This document shows, in pieces, positions 33,735-44,641 of a stretch of DNA of 64,000 bases. The stretch lies in the NCBI GenBank assembly GCA_038503065.1, contig JBCAMK010000006.1:558001-622000 (forward strand), given 5' to 3'. Position numbers and translations under genes: made by a program. The DNA comes from Paragyromitra xinjiangensis. Taxonomy: Eukaryota; Ascomycota; Pezizomycetes; Pezizales; Discinaceae. Position 1 is the stretch's first letter. The number at the start of each line of letters is the position of its first letter. The notes below the pieces were generated by a model. That model was not told the origin of the DNA. It searched no databases and was given only the letters and a program-made list of their open reading frames with translations.

Positions 33735-34499
33735 ATTAGGCAAGCTCTTGTGAGAGCCATGGGGGCTATGGTAAGTGCTTTGGGGGCCAGGTTTTTTTTT
33801 TTCTCCATATCTTTTGGTTTCTTCTATTTTCCTTCCATATTTTTCTTCCATATACGTCTGGATCTGGCTTTTCGTGAGTGCTCTGGGGGCTATGGTGAAG
33901 GTTTTGGGAGCTAGTATTACTTTTTTATATATCTTTTGGTTTCTTCTTTCTTTCTTCTTTCTCTTTTCTATTTACGTCTGGATTTGGGTATTCGCGAGTA
34001 TTCTGAGGGTTGTACGGAGGATTTTGATGGGCTACAGATGTCGTCCACGTTAGGTTGGGGGCTTATTGATATCATTTCCTTATCTATTTATTTGTTACTA
34101 TTATTACCTCGTATCAGTTTCGGGCATATGTTTTGGGCTTTGGAGAGGGTTGAGAGAGCTGTCGCGAGTACTCGTAGAGCATTATTTTCTATAGCTCATT
34201 TCTCTGCCTATTCTTCAGGAGTATGATCCAGGCTGCTTCCATTCGGAGCTAGTGGCTGATAGGAGGAAATTGATATTGTCTCACGAGCTTTGGCGTCATC
34301 CGAAGTGACACGTATTGTGGGGGGTTAGGTTGAGGAGTATCAAAGCACCAAATAAAGGGTGAATGCCCCCTCAACCTTCGCCAAAGCTCTCTAAGCTCTC
34401 TGCACACATTGTCTTCTTATATTCAGTCTTTACAGCGTAATATTACATTCTCCTATTCACCTTCTATATCCACGTTCCTTATCTTCCATTTGTCATACT

Positions 34500-36414
34500 A
34501 TGTCATCTCACAAGCGAAGCTCCTCCAGAGCCTTTCCAGCATCCAAATCATCAGCTACAAAGAAAGCCAGGCTTGATCCTCCCCATCCAGATTATCTTGA
34601 GTTCAATGAGGGGACAACCGAAGAAGACGTTGATAGCAATGAAGATAGCCGCCAGGGCCTCCGTGAAGGCTCCGAGGAGTTTTCCGATATCGAGTTTCCT
34701 TTGGGGCAACGCACGCCCTGGATTCGGATGACGAACTCGGTGATCGTGAGAATGAAGAATATTTAACTTCGGAGGGCGAGGAGATGAAGACTATGAAGAA
34801 GTTGCTCCCCTCCTCCAAAGACATCGTATTACCACTAGCAAGCTAGGAAGGAAGAGATCGAGGAAAAGCTGTGCAGGTTTCGACGAAGGCTCTGGCAGCA
34901 ATCGAAGAAAGCCTCGGAGGTAATAGCTGCCTCTGATGTGCGGTTGCACGTTGTGAAGGTAGGAAGCACTCCCTTTTATTGACCCACGAGAACTGACGTG
35001 GCAGCATGGTAATCGGATCCCGCCTAAACTCTCGGCTAAAAGAGCTGGATCGAGAGCTCCTAGAAAGACTCCACAGAGCCACAGCAACCTTCGATTCTTC
35101 TGCTTCATCTCCTCCGACCCCCCCACCCCCCTCTCCATCCTCTCCAGTGTCCGATTCCAGCAATGAGAGTATCCCGGCCAGGCATGTAGGTCGCAGAAGT
35201 GTATCGAGGATTATGGGGCCAGCACAAATGGTTGTTGTGCATTGCGCAGAGCTCATGAAGCAGCATACACTGCTTCAGGAGCCTTTACCTTCTGCTGCCC
35301 GTCTGTTGGCCATAGTAACCGAACTCTGGAATAGGGCGAATGAAGAACTACTATTGAGTGTGATCATGTGCGTTGACAGCCAGGCTCAAGTGAATGCTCC
35401 ATCAACCTTCACGAGAGCCCTATAAGCCCCTGCTAACTACCAACATAATAGATAAAGAGTTTCCATTCTCGGGCCAGATCGCACTTGATTTATTTGATCA
35501 AGGAGAAGGTTGAGGCGGGGGTTCTATATAAGCTCCGTCAATGCACAAGTCGGGCGGAGATAGTTGCCAGAATCGAATATCTCCTGGAGAACGATAGGTT
35601 TTTAAGCCATTCCGACAACTACACAGTAAGTAGCACAAGCAATGCCCCAGAAGCTATCTGAATACTGCGACTTAGCCATTAGGACTGCTCATGCCGCTTT
35701 TGGGCGCCCGAAATCACAAGCGTCATATTCGCCAAATACTTCCAAGGGGTAAAGATGTTGGGTTCCAAAGATCCCGAATTCCTAGAAAGGATCAACCCAG
35801 TCTTCGTGTGTCTAGTAGCCACTGGGATATGGCACTGTTTGCGGGCTTGGAGCAGTGGGATCTATGTCAAGCCGGACGACTTCACAGGGAGTAATCAAAG
35901 CGTCATGCGTGAGTATCCCAAGAGCCATCTAGAGAGCTTGACTAAATCTCGTGATCACTCTAGGAACCTTCACGAGAATGATGAACACTTGGAGGAGTCC
36001 TAGCCTTGAAAATCAGCAGGGCACGATGGAGGTGTTGAAGGAACGGCTACGAATGCTGGTATGTACGATCCGGATTTATTTTTCCGCTTGCTGACTTTAT
36101 AGATTTCGAGGGCAAATGGTACCGAGGAAGTTATAGCTGTGGAAGCCTTCCGCGTAGATAATCTTGCTCTCACGAAAGCTCTGGAGGCCTTCCGAAGAGG
36201 AAAGACCACAATTCCTCCACCTACACCAAGCCGGGAGCGGTCTCCCACTCCAGATCATTCGGGATTGACACTCCTCGCACGGCTAGCAGGAGTAGAGACC
36301 TCGGCACCTTCAAATAGCGAGGGTGACGTGGAGGGAGGGGGAGGGGGAGAGGGAGAAACGGTGGATAGCAGCGAGGTTCAGGAGGAGGATAGAGAGGATG
36401 CTTTAAGGGACTAG
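34500..36414 (+). CDS. DUF6532-like protein of ME2 (multi-exon, borders partly resolved)
   Basis: It starts MSSHKRSSSRAFPASKSSAT with a KKAR basic patch and an acidic stretch. Exons then give MGPAQMVVVHCAELMKQHTL, SVI + RSHLIYLIKEKVEAGVLY, RIEYLLENDRFLSHSDNYT, and after a GTAAGT...AG intron (about 35625-35683) SVIFAKYFQGVKMLG, INPVFVCLVATGIWHCLRAW and SSGIYVKPDDFTG. This layout (helical N-part, then a W-x-x-G-x-x...F ending) matches DUF6532, a domain of unknown function found in fungal proteins. The matching gene in ME1 ends LATVAIRYALDNWSSGEY with FEGGTFKG. The end of the domain is firm; the region 34600-34980 has frame changes that I could not resolve. Confidence 0.65.
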
Positions 36415-36416
36415 GG

Positions 36417-36783
36417 GAATGCTTTGGGGGTTGTCGTGAAGACTATGGCTATTCAAGGTGAGCTCTTTGGGGGTGGCCAGGCACAGAATACCAGTGGCTT
36501 ATTCGCGAATCAAGGCAAAACCTTTGGTGCAGTAAGAGAGTTGGAGAATGCTTCGGGGGTTGTTATGAAGACTGCAGCAAGCGAATGGGCTCTTTGGGGG
36601 TGGCCAGGCACAGAATACCGGTGGCTTATTCGCGAATCAAGGCAAAACCTTTGGTACGGTAAGGGAGTTGGAGAATGCTTCGGGGGCTGTTATGAAGACT
36701 GTAGCAAGCGAATGGGCTCTTTGGAAGTGGTCAGGCACAGAATACCGGTGGCTTATTCGCGAATCAAGGCAAACCCTTTGGTG
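36417..36783 (+). repeat. Tandem repeat, about 128 bp x 3, in ME2
   Basis: Three head-to-tail copies begin at about 36417, 36546 and 36673, each with GAATGCTT(C/T)GGGGG and GGCTTATTCGCGAATCAAGG. It lies just past the DUF6532-like gene. The CGCGAA word and the position near the element's right end suggest a subterminal role. Confidence 0.85.
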
Positions 36784-37371
36784 CACAGGATATAGAGGAA
36801 TTGATAGTTCTTTTGTTGTAGCTAGTTGGTAATAGTAATAGCAGTAATATACGGAATATTTTCCACAAATCAAAGATCCCAATATAAGGATATGCAAGGA
36901 GGCTTCAGGAGCATTCACCAGGACGCAATAAGCTATCACCATGATTTCTAGCGAGGTCTTCAGACGCGGAGCTCAAATCAGGACTTTGGGAGGTAAAATT
37001 ATAGGCGTCTGACTGGATCCAGACACAATAGGCTCATCTTCACGAGTCCTCCGCAGAGCATCAGGGGTGTCAGATTAGCTCTGGGATACATATCAGTATC
37101 CTCCAGAGGTATCACGATTATTGCACAATATGATCAAGACGGACCAGAGGAGCTCCGGAGGCCTTCGCGAAAGCTTCAGGAGCTATCAGGATGGGTCAGG
37201 AAGCTATCAAAATAATGTCAGGATGCGTCCTGGCACACCAGGCACAGCGAACTTCCACCTGGCGCACCTGGCGCACGCAGCGTAATCTCCTGATCATTGA
37301 TTTCCGTCACAAGCGCTAGGGGCGCTAGGAGCGCCCTATACGTCTGACGGAATTGTGTGGTCTTGCTGATG
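36784..37371. other. Right subterminal region of ME2
   Basis: No gene is supported. It holds further GGAGCTCCGGAGGCCTTCGC and AGGAGCTATCAGG words and a run of CCTGGCGCACC/GGCGCTAGGAGCGCC repeats next to the terminal inverted repeat. Confidence 0.5.
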
Positions 37372-38104
37372 TTCTGAAGAGACCCGCCCATGATCACTGA
37401 CAGGATTCAGGGTTAACCGGATCCCCCAGCTGAGTAGAACTGAGTAGAGGCGGCGAGCATGCAGTACTACAAGTACTGGCGAGCCCCGCCACCAGTTGCT
37501 CTTCTCCATCTGAAACCAGAGACGGAGTGATGAGAATTACCGAGTTCCGCCCTTAAGATTATGGAGTATACTGCACGAAAATACTTTAAGATCTCAGCCT
37601 GACTTTAGTATAAGCAACAGCCGTTTTCCTACCTAGCCTTAGCAGTTGTCTAGAGAACCACTCCCATTACAGTTTTGACTAACTCTTACTACCAGCCAAC
37701 ACCCAGGAGCCCTTCCAGACCAAACTGTGTGTGTCTAACACCCTCCCAATACGTGTAGCTGCCAAAACTTTTTTTTATTTCACTAAATCAAAACCCTGAC
37801 CCAAGGCTCTAAGTGATTTTCAAAATTTTGAAGCTTTGCTTGGATGTCGCCTAAGCAACACCTACTAAGACATCTACCTCTATTCCTTTTCACATGCTTC
37901 CTCCTATTCCTCCATACCAATTCTCAACCTTGCTGTACCGCTGATATTGTGACATTTAGATTCAAAGTAACAAGCTCTGCTTGCAAAGAACCTTTTAGGT
38001 AACGTCTTGTTACTGTTTATTTGACTCCCGCTGATATGCCTCCCAGACTGGGTTCAATTCACACTGCCTGCTTGCCTCGCTACTTCTGTCTAAGTGAGCT
38101 CAGG

Positions 38105-38440
38105 AGGCAACTAAATTTGCTGCCAGCCTCTGGTAGGTTATCAATTCACTGCCAGCGCTTCTGCCACTTCCTTCGCTTCCTTCACTTTTGTCATATGGTT
38201 GATTCGCTGCTGCAGCCTCCACTGCCTGCACCAATAGGTTGATGTACTACCTGAGCTTCTGCTGCCTGCGCCATATGGTAAATTTGCTGCCTGTGCTTCC
38301 TGCGACTGCACCAATAGGTCGATTTGCTTTCTGAGCTTTCTCTGCCTCCACCACATAGTTGATCCACTGCTTAAGCTTCCACCAACTCTGCAATATGGTT
38401 GATTTGCTGCTACAGCTTCCACTGCCTCTGCCATATGGAT
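38105..38440 (-). repeat. 40-bp minisatellite end of NA-5
   Basis: About eight diverged units of the same 40-bp family (reverse strand) are seen. They are more mutated than those in NA-1, which fits the older age of NA-5. Confidence 0.75.
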
Positions 38441-38596
38441 ATTTTGATGGTCATCTTCAGTCAATGAATTTTGCGTTTGATGATGTTTCAGTCCCATGTG
38501 AATGGCGAGGTTACTTGAAAGGATTGAAGTGGGTTTTAGGAGAACAAGGTTTATGGCACTTGAATTTATGTTTAAAATACAAGTATATTGGCTTGG

Positions 38597-39946
38597 TGTA
38601 ACGGGGGTGGTCCTCTAAACAGCTGCTAAGGCTAAGTAGGATAACGGCCGTTGCTTATACTAAAGTCAGGCTGAGATCTTAAAGTATTTTCGTGCAGTAT
38701 ACTTAATAATCTTAAGGGCGGAACTCGGTAATTCTCGCCACCAGGTCTCTGGTTGAAGATGGAGAAGAGCAACTAGTGGCGGGGCTCGCCAGTACTTGTA
38801 GTACTGCATGCTCGCCGCCTCTACTCAGTTCTACTGTTACATCTACGAACCGACTAACTAATAGTTCACCGATACGGCTGGTTGTCAACCAGACTGATTT
38901 AGGTTACACACATGCGCTTACGATATATTCTTCTTACTGATAAAGCATGCACCTCGCCTCATTCTTATCTATGGTCGGGGAACGTCGGGAGTATATTTCT
39001 TTGGTGTGGCATAATGTTTTCAGGGTCAAAAGGATTTCCACTTATGTTTTCTGTTTGGAATCGCGTAACATAACTTCTGTATATATAGGAGGGGCTGCCC
39101 CCCTCCTCTCACTTCTTTCATCATCACGACTGGAAGAAGAATCTTAACAATATCATTGTTCTATAAAAACTATCGTTACGCGGACTTTAAATTCCTATTC
39201 TAAATACTTTGGTCCTGCCAGGGTATCGAACCCTTACAAGACCACTTCATTATTAGTCTTGCTATATTCAAACGGACTGTTCTTCTACCGTCTATCTATT
39301 CTTTGCCCTCAGGTTAAGTCCTAGGTGAAACGTCTCGCTTCAGTTGATAATCCTCTACCTAGCTCGCTAGTCAATAGTGCTGTTAGGATAGTGACGATAA
39401 AGCTTAGGCGGGGCACTAACCTACGGTCGCATCCTGCCGGCTGACATCTACTCAGCTGGGGGATCCAGTTAACCCTGAATCCTGTCAGTGATCATGGGCG
39501 GGTCTCTTCAGAAGTGTTCTCTCACATTCCGCTGGAGTTCTGCACTTCATGTGCAACCGCTCTTCATGCACCGCTCTACCAGTCAGGACTCTATCATCCG
39601 CCAGCCTAGTCTTGCAGGACTACTTGCATGGTGCTGATCAGTCCATAGTTGTGTCAGGTGTCCGCTAGAATAGTTCTCCCAGTTGCGCCGCCTATCAGCC
39701 ATAGCTGGTGGGGCATATACAGGTGGATTAGGAACTCAACCACATTTCTATGTGTTTGATGTCATCGGAGATCTGCTACAGGCCCGTCAGCCTTAGCACC
39801 TCCGGATGTTCCTAACCACCAGGTCAGCGGAGTACTGGTGTTCCCTAGCATGTGGTAGCTACTCCACTCATGCTGGTCCTAGTACCTCTCTGTCTGCCTG
39901 GGTCTATTCTACCTTTCACATGTAACAGCCTTGTGGGTCCGTTACA
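38597..39946 (-). mobile_element. Solo LTR R1b, 733 bp after removing LTR3
   Basis: It begins TGTAACGGGGGTGG and ends GGGTCCGTTACA, with the 5-bp duplication CTTGG (38592-38596 and 39947-39951). It is the reverse of R1a. It provides the empty sites for NA-1 and ME2 and contains the TG...CA element at 38835-39446. Confidence 0.95.
38835..39446 (+). mobile_element. LTR-type insertion (LTR3), 612 bp, in R1b
   Basis: It begins TGTTACATC, ends GGCTGACA and has the 5-bp duplication TCTAC (38830-38834 and 39447-39451). A TATA word (GTATATATAGG) is near 39078. At 39210-39233 lies TGGTCCTGCC followed by AGGGTATCGAACCC, the complement of a tRNA 3' end including CCA and its T arm. That is what a primer-binding site looks like, yet it sits inside the element. 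It could be a tiny LTR-type element (TRIM-like) or an LTR with a captured tRNA piece; I find no terminal direct repeats. Confidence 0.7.
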
Positions 39947-40330
39947 CTTGGATGGCAAAGAACATGATTGTAAAATCAGTGATTGTGTCATTATTCAAAA
40001 AGACAAGTGTTGCGCACATGTATTAATGGCAATACAATCCTATTTTTAGGCACAGAATGGGATTGCTGCAAGAGGCTATTGAACAATGGGGATATATGGC
40101 TATCTTTTACTTTAAATTTCATTGCGAGTTAAATGTCAATGAATATTATTAAGGGGCTACAAAGCTAGATGCTCAAAACAACTATGGATATAATATTGCA
40201 GAATTACGAGTTATTGTTCCTCTTGCTTTAAATGTTGTTTCAACTGTTTTTATATGGTGATATTGGAACTGAACATGTTGAATTATGCAAGGTTATTGAA
40301 AAGGGTTTATTTATGTAACAGCAGAGTTTA

Positions 40331-40996
40331 AAAACAACTATAAAAGCCACAGGAAGGTGTCTGAACAGAAGGAAACATAGGTATTGTTAATATATTCCCT
40401 GGGTCAATGATTACAAAGTCCTAATACTTAAATTACATTAAACCAGAAATTAACCACTCTTTCAACACAATCAATCTTTAAACCGCCAATTCCACTGCAT
40501 TTCCATCAACTTTCTGATTTTCTTTCTCTTAATTTTCAAATCACCTGTAACAGGGGCCCTCCTATAGACAAGGACTACGGAGTGCAACTGTGCGAATGTG
40601 TATAGAAAGAAATAAAATAGTCAAGATGCAAAGCAGCTTGCAGAAACTTAATATAAATAAGATTCGTCTTCGCAGGAAAACTCACTTGTTTGCAACACTC
40701 AATGAGAGGATGAGGATTCAGTGTCATGTGGGAACTGTTGTGGTATTTGTAAACCCAGAGTCAGTCCTCTTGAACCAGCACCACTACCTACTCTACTCAG
40801 GGTCACTTCCAGCGGAGTCCTATGCCTCCACATGAGCACTGCTCAACACTTTGGGCAATGCCGGACAGGTGGAGCCAACTCATTATCGTGGTGCATGAAA
40901 ACCTACCCTCAGTCTTCCAGATCGGCATACCTGCCTATACTGCCTCAGCTGCAGCCCATATCAGAACCCCTTATCGCCTGTCAGTGATAGGTAGTA
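40331..40996. other. Non-coding stretch after the DDE relic
   Basis: AT-rich up to about 40545, then mixed. No gene is supported. A TGTAACAGGGG word at 40546 resembles an LTR start, but no matching duplication is found. Confidence 0.35.
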
Positions 40997-41212
40997 CATC
41001 AGCAAAAACAAACGACATTCCTCTGTGGCCTATTTGACCTCTGTGGCCTATTTGGCTCCTATTTGGCCTCTGTGGAAGTTTCCGAGGAAATTTTAATATT
41101 TTCCTCTGCAGAGGCCACAGAGGCCACAGAGGTCCAAATAGGAGCCAAATAGGTCACAGAGGTAAGAACATGATCCTAATTTCAAATAGGTCATTTTTTG
41201 TTCTTGCTGATG
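40997..41212. mobile_element. 216-bp fold-back MITE with CATCAG ends
   Basis: The ends are CATCAGCAAAAACAAAC and ...GTTCTTGCTGATG, with the 2-bp duplication TA (40995-40996 and 41213-41214). The interior is a long imperfect inverted repeat built on CCTCTGTGGCC and CAAATAGGAGCC words, so the whole element can fold into a hairpin. It shares terminal motif and duplication length with ME2 and the NA elements. Confidence 0.9.
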
Positions 41213-41974
41213 TAGCCTCGTATCATTATGTAGGCTCGAAAAAGATTAAATGTTTGAGAGAGCATAGCTCCACGGGTTTTCTTCCGATTGACTTGATTTT
41301 TGGAGCGTTGGAATCCCCTCTCATATATCCTCCAGGTCACGGTATGCTGGAAGGGCGCCGTTGACGACCTGAGGGTTATTTTTGGTCTTTGGGATGCGCT
41401 TTTTTGGCCCATGTCCCCCCTTCCCCCATACTAAGAGATGGGTGGATCATGAGGTAGCAATGGGGCCAAATAGGCCCCTCTGAAGCATGGAGAGGTTCTC
41501 TCCATGTGGCCTTGAGTTCTTGAACTCTGTGAGCTAGTTGAAGGATTGCTTGCGTCGGGTACAATGCACTTGCAACGTCAGTGGTTCGCTGAAGGGAGAA
41601 TTCCCTCAGGCGCAATCCAATCCCATTGTTTTGATTGTCCCCTACATTGGTTATCAGTAGTCTCATACTTAGTGCTCTCACAAATGCATAGGTCAATTCC
41701 TAATGCACCTGAGGTTCACGGTCGGATGACGGCCCGTCGGCCGTACCAGTCTTGATCACTATCTTTGAAGCGCTTATGCACCATGGGAAGGTAGGGTAAC
41801 TGCTTGGTAGCGAACCTGCAGTTACTTCCTTTCTCCAGCTAATGGTAGGGTAACAGGACCACCATTGTTACCCTGCAAGACAGGGTAACTGTCCTCCAAT
41901 AGCTCTAATGGTACACTCGACTAACTAATGTAGATCAAGACATGTAACGTACATGAAACCCCGTTACACCTGTA
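41213..41974. other. Non-coding stretch left of ME1
   Basis: No gene is supported. Several GGTAGGGTAAC and CAGGGTAAC words occur at 41795-41895. It ends ACCCCGTTACACCTGTA against ME1. The last six bases (CCTGTA) equal the R1 target sequence, but the R1 sequence expected before them is absent. Confidence 0.4.
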
Positions 41975-42264
41975 CGTCGCGAAAAGCTTGATTTGCTACC
42001 ACCCGCCTTTTGCGTGTTACCATAGCCTTTGACACGCTATGGTAACAAAAATAGGCGAAATAGGCGAAAACGACCAATCGAGCTTTTTAATGTCTATCAA
42101 GAGACAACCAAAAGCATATCCCATGTTTTTCATTTGCTTTGACCGTGCTTTTACCGTGCTTTCACCGTGCTTTCAATAAGCTTTGACAGCCAATAGGTAA
42201 ACTATCGAGACCTTTGGAAATGTAACTTGCGCGGCTCCTCGAAGCCATTCTGTAGATTCCCTGT

Positions 42265-42500
42265 ACGCGATGATAGTCCTCTAGGAGCATTCTTGTACGC
42301 TGTCAGAGTGAATTGGGGAGGCTTTGTGTACACTTCTGAGCGTGTGTTGGGAGGCTTTGTGTACGTGATGATAGTCTTTTGGGAGCGTTCTCGTACACTG
42401 TCAGAGGGAATTGGGGAAGCTTTGTATATGCTTCGGAGCGTGTTTTAGGAGGCTTCGTGTACGCGACGATAGTCTTCTGGGAGTGTTCTCAAATCTCTAA
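42265..42500 (+). repeat. Tandem repeat, 98 bp x about 2.5, left subterminal region of ME1
   Basis: The word GAYGATAGTC recurs at 42269, 42367 and 42465, giving an even 98-bp period. Units contain TGTCAGAG and CTTTGTGTAC words. It lies 290 bp inside the left end. Confidence 0.85.
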
Positions 42501-42935
42501 TTGTCATTTCGTATACTACTCTGACGCTGTCAAAGTGATACATTGTGCCCTTGGGAGATTATATTTATTTCTTCTATTCTCTGCTATCTTTATCTTTATC
42601 TTTATCTACGCTACGCTAATCTATGCTAATCTATGCTAATCTATCATTCTATTCTACGCTGTAATATACTTTCCCCTAAATCCCATTCCCATCAACAGCC
42701 GTCACCAGAATCATCGCTATCGTCCGCAAGCAAATCCACCTCCGGGTTCCACACCACCGCCGGTTTCCCTCCATCGCCAGTCTCCCATCCCGATAACCTT
42801 TTTACCTCCGTTAGTTGGATGCCGAGGAGAATTCGGTGGGTTTCTTTCGGTATTGTGTTCACTGATTGGTATACTCATCGTAGACCCCTTCGCCTTGCAA
42901 TCAGCTCTGATAATTGTACAATATCCCCCGTCGTG

Positions 42936-43013
42936 CAGACTCTGACGTGCAGACTCTGACATGCCGACTCTGACATGCCGACTCTGACGTTCCGACTCTG
43001 ACGTTCCGAATGG
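42936..43013 (-). repeat. 17-bp tandem units of the GTCAGAGT motif
   Basis: About five adjacent units of the type CGACTCTGACATGC (plus strand) are seen. This lies in the 3' part or a putative intron of the DUF6532-like gene and is the densest cluster of the ME1 motif on the left side. Confidence 0.85.
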
Positions 43014-43038
43014 ACACGGTATACACACAGGCTCACCT

Positions 43039-44641
43039 TTAAACGTCCCTCCTTCAAAGTTTTTCCTAAGATACTCCCCCGAAGACCAATTGTCAAGAGC
43101 GTACCGGATAGCTACTGTCGCCAAAACCAAGGCCACTGGGCTAATCTCGTCGCTATATTTTCGGGTGTGAGGTCGGCGTGCATATGTTTTTTGCCGTACC
43201 AAGCACCGTGAATTACATTAGCGATTGCGAAATGGCAAAACATTTTCTTCGGGACCTGTGTTCGGGTTAGCACTCTACTGTGATCTGAAGGACGAGCGGT
43301 TAAGGAAACTACTGGTAACTCGCCTTTTTCTTCTCATCCGAAAAGTGGAAACGATGACTGTTATCGCGTATAAGCCTACGAACGCGATTAAGGAGGTCGT
43401 CTCCCTTCAATGTATCAAGGCCGTACACCTTACAAACACACTCCCTAGCCGCTTCGGCAAAGTACCCTCGGGAGGTTGATATACGGTCTGCCAACTTTAT
43501 GCCAGAGCCTCAGTGTCAGCCTCCACTAACTGCGTACAGGAAAGGAAGGTTGATACCATGTGAATTTCGGTATCGCCGATCTCGCTGAGGTCGAATCGAT
43601 CGCCCGATTCCCCATACGCCTCTCGAAACACAGAAACAGCCATCATCTCCTGCACGTCTGGCCGGGGGTAGGGGTTTTCCGTCTGTATTCGTAGTACGAA
43701 TATATCTCTTGCAATTGACCAGTTGGGATTAAGCTCACCTCTATCCCTCAGTGTGCCTATTTTTCTCTTGTCCCGTGATCTTGCCTCACTAGGCGGGACC
43801 GAGCCTGACAGCGTCGAGGCCGACCTCCTTTTTCGGAAATTGCTGCCGGCATAGCTACCGCTCCCATTACTATCGTGTCCACTGCTTGAAGACAAATTGG
43901 AAACGGAGGACTATCAGTATGAGTAAGCCAATGTCAGAGTAAATGTCAGAGTTGAAGCCGATGCAGGATACATATCCTATTTGAAGGGGATAGCTTACGC
44001 CAGGTCCAATAGACTTCCTCACAGGCGGTTGAAATGGGGTCGGAGTTCTATTGGAAGAGTATAGCAAGTACGGCCCGGAAGAATCATCATCACTTCTAGT
44101 TGCCCCCAAGTCCTCAAAATCTCCTAGATCTGGGCTTTGCTGAATGCTGGGGAGCGGGGTCTGGGGAGTTAAGTCTAGCTCTCTCGGACTCCGCTGAGCA
44201 CAAGGCGGATGTTGTGTAGCGGTGACAGCACCTGGAGGAGACGATAGTATGCTCAGGGGGGCGGTTTGGGGTGTCGGGGAGGGGGGGGGAAGAGTAGGGG
44301 GAGGAGGTGGGGGAGTAGGGGGAGGAGGTGGCGGAGTAGGAGGAGGAGGAGGTGGCATGGTAGAAGGTTCGAAAGGAGTAGCTGGCACCAAAATGTTGGA
44401 ACTTGCGAGAACATCTGCCCCTCGTCGCCGCCGTGTCAGAGTCGTACTCTGACTGGCTGGCTGCCTGGCTGGCTGGTAGTGTCAGGGCAGTGGTGGCCCT
44501 TCGACGGGTCGACGGGTGACCACCCGATGGGTTTCTCGAAACTCTGCCACGTCTGCTGTCAGTATTTGTAGACGACGATGCAGCTGAATTACGCGTCTTT
44601 CGTTGTGTATCAGGGTATATTGCTTGACTTTTTGGAGGCAT
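43039..44641 (-). CDS. DUF6532-like protein of ME1 (multi-exon, one possible frame break)
   Basis: It starts MPPKSQAIYPDTQRKTRNS, a basic Ser/Arg-rich N-terminus. A polyproline block follows (coded around 44290-44355), then ELNPNWSIARDIFVLRIQTE with NPYPRPDVQEMMAVSVFREA, then STSRGYFAEAARECVCKVYG with LLNRVRRLIRDNSHRFHF, then CHFAIANVIHGAWYG, and SPVALVLATVAIRYALDNWS with FEGGTFKG. The order is that of DUF6532. Introns with GT...AG ends fit at about 44408-44453, 43919-44003 and 43498-43547, and they contain CTCTGAC words. A frame change near 43150 is either a break or a missed intron. The 3' end is uncertain. Confidence 0.6.

Larger units (their letters stand above)
27698..37371 (+). mobile_element. 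Plavaka-type DNA transposon ME2, 9674 bp
   Basis: It has 13-bp perfect terminal inverted repeats CATCAGCAAGACC. The 2-bp duplication is TT (27696-27697 and 37372-37373), and the R1b sequence provides the empty site (ACACTTCTGAAG). Inside are a Plavaka-type transposase on the minus strand, and on the plus strand an acidic/polyproline gene and a DUF6532-like gene. Subterminal and intergenic parts are full of AGAGCTYT-type words. Frame breaks in the transposase suggest that the copy is no longer active, although the ends are intact and could be acted on in trans. Confidence 0.85.
25543..37671 (+). mobile_element. Solo LTR R1a, 733 bp after removing two insertions
   Basis: It begins TGTAATGGACCC and ends CCACTCCCATTACA. 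It is flanked by the 5-bp duplication GTTTT (25538-25542 and 37672-37676). It contains NA-1 (25657-27374) and ME2 (27698-37371). Subtracting these and their duplications leaves 733 bp, the same length as R1b at 38597-39946 after subtraction. TATAAGC near 37610 suggests plus orientation. Confidence 0.9.
24894..38440 (-). mobile_element. Non-autonomous CATCAG-family element NA-5, right end lost
   Basis: The left end is CATCAGTAAAAAAG. When the nested pieces are removed (LTR 24926-25436; R1a 25543-37671), the sequence follows the inverted NA-1 end base for base in order: CATCC, AACATTGTATAATGGC, CTAGAAGAC, then ACTCTTAC, CCAGCCAACACCC, then TTTCACTAAATC, and finally the 40-bp minisatellite (about 38105-38430). 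The other CATCAG end is not visible; at about 38440 it runs into a DDE transposase relic. The element is older than everything nested in it. Confidence 0.7.
38441..40330 (+). pseudogene. Decayed DDE-type transposase gene, split by solo LTR R1b
   Basis: Before the LTR the frame reads QSMNFAFDDV and LKGLKWVLGEQGLW. After the LTR it continues with DKCCAHVLMAIQSYF, a stop, then in another frame LQEAIEQWGYMAIFYFKFHC with ELNVNEYY, a stop, and later NNYKSHRKVSE. These are the landmarks of a common fungal DDE-type transposase (CCARxLLxxQPDF, FHCELNxIE, YKSHRxVPE in intact members). Several stops and frame changes show decay. R1b entered between LCLKYKYIG and the rest. Confidence 0.7.

Noticed and set aside
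40546..41968. An LTR with ends TGTAACAGGGG and CCCCGTTACA
   Set aside because: The 5-bp flanks (TCACC and CCTGT) do not match and no second copy is visible. The similarity to R1 ends is only at the termini.
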